A stretch of DNA of 8,324 bases from the NCBI GenBank assembly GCA_900554225.1, contig USGH01000101.1, forward strand, positions 1-8,324. Direction: 5' to 3'. The position numbers and the translations under genes are program-made. Below the pieces are notes generated by a model that had not been told where the DNA came from, did not search any database, and saw only the letters and a program-made list of their open reading frames with translations. Source of the stretch: an uncultured Eubacteriales bacterium. Its GTDB lineage: Bacteria > Bacillota > Clostridia > Oscillospirales > CAG-272. Within the stretch, counting starts at the first letter, position 1. Each line of letters starts with the position of its first letter. Below, piece by piece: positions 4,853 through 8,324 of this stretch.

Positions 4853-5728
4853 ATGCGGAAGTACCGGAAACACTCCCTGTGGCTTTGCTTTTTGATACTT
4901 GCGAATGTGTTTGCCATTTGCGGCTGCACGGGAAAGCTGTTTGCCAAGCTCGGCTTTGACACCTATGATTACCATAGTGAGCCTGTGATCGCCAACCATG
5001 ATCCGGACAGCGCGCTGGGCTCTTCTCTTGCCGCCATGATCGATATTTTGGCGGGAGAGACGGATCTGCCGGAGTTTACCGGGATGAACCGCGCGATCGA
5101 GAAGTACCGGGACGCGATCCTTTCCTATATGCTGACGACGGAGTATGCGCGCTATTCCGGCAATCGGACGCTGATCGAGCAGGCAGAAGCGGCGTATCCG
5201 GCGTACCAGATCACGCAGCTGATCCCGGCACGCGAATTTGAGGCGACGATGTACCAGTATTTCGGCGGCAGTGTGAAGATCACCAATAAGGATACAAACC
5301 GGTTCCGCTATCTGCAAAAGGTGGATGCGTATATAGCCACAGCGGCATTCGTTCCGGTGGAGCGCGACGTACACATCACGGCGATCGCGGAGACGGAGCA
5401 CACCTACCGCGTCCGCTTCACGGTGCAGTGGCAGGAGGATACCTCTGTGGAATACACCGCCCTGATCGTCAAACGGGAGGACGGTACGCAGTATTTCAAG
5501 GAGCTGACGAAATACGACGCGAACGCAGATAGGAACACAACGGAATCCATCCAACAAGGAGAGCCAGAACGGCCTCTCCTTTTGATTTTGGAATGTCTGG
5601 AAGAGAAAATTTCCAAAAAACTATTGCAAATTGCCGCGCAATCCACTATACTACAGATATACAAACGGAAGGAGAGTTTCCCATGCTTGAAACCAAAATC
5701 ATCTCCGCAATGGAGAAATGCTTTTTAG
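4853..5728 (+). CDS. Lipoprotein of unknown function with doubtful C-terminus
   Basis: The open frame encodes 291 residues. A basic n-region (MRKYRKH), a hydrophobic core (8-22) and ICGC with Cys25 form a slightly atypical lipobox (Cys at -2), so membrane anchoring outside the cell is likely. The body, about 26-234, is mixed alpha/beta and ends in a strand-rich part (VRFTVQWQEDTSVEYTALIVKR and following) that might be an NTF2-like or similar accessory fold; I recognise no family. AGGGAG (4841-4846) is 6 nt before the ATG. The gene lies 57 bp after folC and is probably the last member of the folate operon. Oddity: from about residue 235 the frame crosses an intrinsic terminator, then the next promoter, and overlaps the next gene by 46 bp. 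The real protein may therefore end near 5552-5557, where two CAA codons are each one transition from TAA, or a frameshift may have bypassed the TAG at 5530-5532. Confidence 0.75.
   Translation: MRKYRKHSLWLCFLILANVFAICGCTGKLFAKLGFDTYDYHSEPVIANHDPDSALGSSLAAMIDILAGETDLPEFTGMNRAIEKYRDAILSYMLTTEYARYSGNRTLIEQAEAAYPAYQITQLIPAREFEATMYQYFGGSVKITNKDTNRFRYLQKVDAYIATAAFVPVERDVHITAIAETEHTYRVRFTVQWQEDTSVEYTALIVKREDGTQYFKELTKYDANADRNTTESIQQGEPERPLLLILECLEEKISKKLLQIAAQSTILQIYKRKESFPCLKPKSSPQWRNAF
5556..5589 (+). terminator. Intrinsic terminator of the folT operon
   Basis: AAGGAGAG (5556-5563) pairs with CTCTCCTT (5574-5581), and the inner CC/GG (5564-5565 with 5571-5572) extends the stem around a single bulged C and an AGAAC loop. 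The tail reads TTTTGATTTT. It lies inside the open frame of the lipoprotein, and 35 nt before the -35 of the next promoter, so it should close the folate operon. Confidence 0.8.
5624..5652 (+). promoter_or_regulatory. SigmaA-type promoter of the GH123-like gene
   Basis: TTGCAA (5624-5629) and TATACT (5647-5652) are 17 nt apart, the same boxes and spacing as at hprK. Transcription would begin at about 5658-5660, only some 24 nt before the ATG at 5683. This also rules out the longer in-frame start at 5593. Confidence 0.8.
5669..5676 (+). promoter_or_regulatory. Ribosome binding site that decides the GH123-like start
   Basis: AAGGAGAG lies 6 nt before the ATG at 5683. An in-frame ATG exists 90 nt upstream at 5593, but it has no Shine-Dalgarno and precedes the promoter, so 5683 is the start. 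Confidence 0.85.
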
Positions 5729-7347
5729 ACCAGACGCCGGCAGATTTCCCGGTGCTCGAACGGATCCGGATGTACAAAAACGAACGTGCAACGGTGCAGT
5801 TTGCCGTGTATGATCCCGATGAATCGGACAACTGCTGCCACCTTGTGGAGGTAAAGCTGTATGGTACGCTCGCAAAGTATGCCACCATGCACACCGTTGA
5901 AAACATCGTCAATTATGCACCGTCCTTTACGACCCCGAAGCGCACCCGTGAGCTGGATCCGACGTTTTTACGTACCGAACCGGGGCTGTATCCCGATGTG
6001 CTTGCCCATCCGATGAACGGCAGCTGTATGCCGCTTGTCAATCAGCAGCTGCACACCGCCTACATCGATTTTGAAGGCGACGACCTGGAGCCAGGCGTGT
6101 ATCCGACCGAAATCGCGGTTGTGAGCGGCAATACCGTGCTGCAAAGAGCCTTTGTGGAGATCACCGTCATGGATGCGCTGCTGCCTGCACAGGACACCCG
6201 CATTACCAACTGGTTCTATGCGGACTGCCTTGCGGACTACTATAACGTCCCTGTGTGGTCGGACAGACACTTTGAAATCTGCGAAAACTTCATGCGTACC
6301 GCGGTGAAAAACGGCATCAACTTGATCCTCATGCCCGTCTTTACCGTTGCGCTCGATACCCATGTCGGCGGCGAACGCACCACCACGCAGCTGGTACAGA
6401 TTTCACGGGATAACGGTGTATATTCCTTTGATTTTTCGCTCTGCGACAGATGGATCGAAATCTGCCGGCGCGTGGGCGTAAAGTATTATGAGATCTCGCA
6501 TCTGTTCTCGCAGTGGGGCGCGGCACATGCACCGAAAGTGATGGTGACGGTAGACGGCGAGTACAAGCGTCTGTTTGGCTGGGATACCGATGCCTCCGGT
6601 GCGGAGTATGTGACCTTTATCCGCGCGTTCCTCAAGGAGTTTACCGCATATATGGAGAATCAGGGGCTGAAGGAGTACACTTATTTCCATATTTCCGATG
6701 AACCGGGCGGCGATCATCTCGCACAGTACAAGAAGAATCGCGAAACCGTGGATATGTATCTCTCCGGTTGGAAAATTCTGGACGCTCTGTCCCACGTGGA
6801 ATTTTACCGTGAGGGACTGCTTCCGATTCCTGTGCCGTCCTCCGGCGTGATCGAGGACTTCATGAAGGAAGACATCAAGGAACGCTGGGTATACTACTGC
6901 TGCGGACCGTGGATCGGCGCGTCCAACCGCTTTGTCGCAATGACTCTCAGCCGCACCCGTTCGCTCGGTATGCAGATGTACAAATACGGCATTGAGGGCT
7001 TTTTGCACTGGGGCTACAACTTCTACAACAACTGCGGCTCCTATGACCACGTCAATCCGTTCTTAAATCCCGCCGCGGGCTATTGGGGCATCACCGGCGA
7101 CGCGCATGTTGTATATCCGGGTCAGGACGGCAAGCCACTGGATTCTCTCCGTCTGCGCGCCTTCAAGGCAGCCATTGACGACATCCGCGTCATGAAGCTG
7201 GCGGAATCCCTCTACGACAAGGAAACCGTTGTCGCGGAGATGGAGAAGCTCGTCGGCAGCATCGATTTCATGCACTGCGTCAACGATGCCTCCCTCATGC
7301 AGAAGCTCCGCGACCGTCTGGACGATATGATCCTTGCCAAGCTCTGA
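5683..7347 (+). CDS. GH123/DUF4091-type glycoside hydrolase, cytoplasmic
   Basis: The 554-residue protein looks like the glycoside hydrolase 123 / DUF4091 group, whose known members are beta-N-acetylgalactosaminidases using substrate-assisted catalysis with an adjacent Asp-Glu pair. A beta-rich N-terminal domain (about 1-170, ending GVYPTEIAVVSGNTVLQRAFVEI) precedes a TIM-barrel-like region. There the sequence YFHISDEPGG places the candidate catalytic pair at D339/E340. The barrel end carries FLHWGYNFYNN (H442-W443), and the DUF4091-like tail has GDAHVVYPG and then a SLRLRAFKAAIDDIR segment. There is no signal peptide, so it should act inside the cell on an imported or internally made sugar conjugate. 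No transporter or other glycosidase lies beside it. It has its own promoter and ribosome binding site, and its first 46 bp overlap the doubtful end of the preceding frame. Superfamily is fairly sure; substrate is inferred and unproven. Confidence 0.82.
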   Translation: MLETKIISAMEKCFLDQTPADFPVLERIRMYKNERATVQFAVYDPDESDNCCHLVEVKLYGTLAKYATMHTVENIVNYAPSFTTPKRTRELDPTFLRTEPGLYPDVLAHPMNGSCMPLVNQQLHTAYIDFEGDDLEPGVYPTEIAVVSGNTVLQRAFVEITVMDALLPAQDTRITNWFYADCLADYYNVPVWSDRHFEICENFMRTAVKNGINLILMPVFTVALDTHVGGERTTTQLVQISRDNGVYSFDFSLCDRWIEICRRVGVKYYEISHLFSQWGAAHAPKVMVTVDGEYKRLFGWDTDASGAEYVTFIRAFLKEFTAYMENQGLKEYTYFHISDEPGGDHLAQYKKNRETVDMYLSGWKILDALSHVEFYREGLLPIPVPSSGVIEDFMKEDIKERWVYYCCGPWIGASNRFVAMTLSRTRSLGMQMYKYGIEGFLHWGYNFYNNCGSYDHVNPFLNPAAGYWGITGDAHVVYPGQDGKPLDSLRLRAFKAAIDDIRVMKLAESLYDKETVVAEMEKLVGSIDFMHCVNDASLMQKLRDRLDDMILAKL

Positions 7348-7525
7348 GAAGATTCTGCGTTCATGGCATTTTTGCGCCGAACAGCTTATATATATGATTT
7401 CGCGCAAAAACAACCCGGGATCCGCGTCTTTCCAAAGATATGCCAAGTCCGGCGGGGACTGTACACGGAACCATCGGAGAGCGACAATACTACCCTGAAA
7501 CGAATCGGAAGGAGACAATTTCATC
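7348..7525. other. Spacer between the two hydrolase genes
   Basis: This 178-bp gap has no T-tailed terminator that I can support. It contains a perfect 9-bp inverted repeat (listed separately) and a possible GTCC/GGAC mini-stem near 7446-7459. No strong promoter for the downstream gene is evident, so read-through from 5624-5652 is plausible. Confidence 0.4.
7369..7410. repeat. Perfect 9-bp inverted repeat around an AT-rich core
   Basis: TTTTTGCGC (7369-7377) and GCGCAAAAA (7402-7410) are exact reverse complements around a 24-nt spacer that contains an alternating TATATATATG run. As RNA this gives a stable hairpin, but without a following T-run on either strand. As DNA it could be an operator flanking a weak -10-like element. 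Confidence 0.5.
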
Positions 7526-8311
7526 ATGGCAAACATTCGCGTATTCACATTCAATATGCGCACAGACGCAGCCTGCGACGGCAGAAACGCGTTTTCGGCG
7601 GAACGGAGCGCGTACATCGAGAAGGAATTTCCGAAATATGAGGCAGACATCATTGGCTTCCAGGAGACCAGACCAGAGATGCGCCAGTGGGTGATCGACC
7701 ATTTCCCGGCATACACGGTCTGCGGCATCGGCAGAGAAGCGGATCTGCAGGGGGAGAGCAACATCATTGCGTACCGTACAGACAAGTTTGACCTTGTGTC
7801 CCTCGATACGTTCTGGCTGTCCGATACGCCGCGTCGTCCCGGTTCCCGTTTCGCGACCGATCAGAGCGGCTGTCCCCGGATCTGCACCGTCGTGACCCTG
7901 CGCTGCAAGGAAAACGGCAAGCTGTTCCGGCACTACAATACCCATCTTGATCATGTCGGCGCATTCGCACAGGCGCAGGGAATCTCTCTCATCCTGAACC
8001 GCATGGTCGCCGATTATCAGACGTGGCAAATGCCCGTGATCCTCACCGGAGATTTCAACGTCACGCCGGAATCGAAGGTGTACGCGACGGTGAACGGCTT
8101 TGACGGCTGCGGCGACGCGCTTGTGGATGTATCGGCAGACGTGGGCTTCACGTTCCATGCATATCGTCCGGAGAAAACGCAGGAGAAGATCGACTATATC
8201 TTCACAAACCTCCCGGCGGACCTCACGAAGTCCATGAAGGCAACGGACAACGAGGACGGCATCTATCTCTCCGACCATTATCCGGTTGGCGCGGTTGTAT
8301 CGCTGGCGTAA
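7526..8311 (+). CDS. Endonuclease/exonuclease/phosphatase-family hydrolase
   Basis: This 261-residue protein has the complete metal-dependent EEP (DNase I/AP endonuclease/sphingomyelinase-like) active site in the usual order: FTFNMR with N10, FQE with E47 (metal ligand), YNTHLDH with H140, TGDFN with D176 and N178, EKIDYIF with D223, and LSDHYPV with D250/H251. It has no signal peptide and no extra domain, so a cytoplasmic phosphodiesterase or phosphatase is likely. In the EEP superfamily small stand-alone proteins of this type hydrolyse DNA, lipid or inositol phosphates, and the sequence does not decide which. AAGGAG (7509-7514) lies 11 nt before the ATG, a rather long but workable spacing. 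It follows the GH123-like gene by 178 bp on the same strand and may share its transcript. Any terminator lies beyond the window; the last 13 nt hold nothing recognisable. Confidence 0.9.
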   Translation: MANIRVFTFNMRTDAACDGRNAFSAERSAYIEKEFPKYEADIIGFQETRPEMRQWVIDHFPAYTVCGIGREADLQGESNIIAYRTDKFDLVSLDTFWLSDTPRRPGSRFATDQSGCPRICTVVTLRCKENGKLFRHYNTHLDHVGAFAQAQGISLILNRMVADYQTWQMPVILTGDFNVTPESKVYATVNGFDGCGDALVDVSADVGFTFHAYRPEKTQEKIDYIFTNLPADLTKSMKATDNEDGIYLSDHYPVGAVVSLA

Positions 8312-8324
8312 ACAAAATGGAATA

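Noticed and set aside
4736..5557. Minus-strand frame of 273 codons opposite the lipoprotein
   Set aside because: The plus-strand frame has a signal peptide, a lipobox and a good ribosome binding site; the antisense product has none and is Arg/His-rich noise.
5593..5682. 30-residue N-terminal extension of the GH123-like protein
   Set aside because: It would begin before the promoter at 5624-5652 and lacks a Shine-Dalgarno; AAGGAGAG fixes the start at 5683.
1..8324. CRISPR array, IS element, prophage or tRNA/rRNA gene
   Set aside because: No regularly spaced direct repeats, transposase, integrase, terminal inverted repeats or cloverleaf pattern were seen by eye on either strand.

Overview
The window looks like a chromosomal segment from a GC-rich, Gram-positive-type member of the Bacillota, most likely a Clostridia/Oscillospiraceae-like gut or rumen bacterium. 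The evidence is an HPr kinase/phosphorylase, lipobox lipoproteins, strong AGGAGG-type ribosome binding sites, an ECF-type folate transporter S component and a tetrahydrofolate (THF) riboswitch. I see no phage, IS, CRISPR, tRNA or rRNA signature. The taxonomic guess is inference from gene families only.

Layout. (1) 1-399, minus strand: the 5' part of a lipoprotein resembling the SurA/PrsA foldase N-domain, cut by the window edge. (2) 400-736: a divergent intergenic region with a -10 for the lipoprotein on the minus strand and a very good sigmaA-type promoter for hprK on the plus strand. (3) 737-2177: hprK and, 4 bp later, a small zinc-ribbon membrane protein; the unit ends at an intrinsic terminator at 2279-2313. 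(4) 2314-2839: a long non-coding region holding a promoter, a THF riboswitch aptamer (about 2472-2586) and an apparent transcription-attenuation platform. (5) 2840-5557: folT (folate ECF S component), folC (folylpolyglutamate/dihydrofolate synthase) and a lipoprotein of unknown function, probably one riboswitch-controlled operon closed by a terminator at 5556-5581. (6) 5683-8311: a new promoter, a cytoplasmic GH123/DUF4091-type glycosidase, and an endonuclease/exonuclease/phosphatase-fold hydrolase.

How the genes work together. The centre of the window is a compact folate salvage module. FolT would give folate specificity to a shared ECF transporter encoded elsewhere, FolC would trap imported folate by polyglutamylation, and the leader RNA would sense reduced folate and shut the operon down when it is plentiful. 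HprK belongs to carbon catabolite control by phosphorylating HPr at its regulatory serine. The last two genes look like sugar-conjugate and phosphoester hydrolases and are only loosely linked.

The points most worth a second look are the architecture of the riboswitch expression platform, where three GNATCCC elements compete for one GGGGTGC, and the lipoprotein reading frame at 4853-5728, which runs through its own terminator, through the next promoter and into the next gene. No clearly new multi-gene system is evident.
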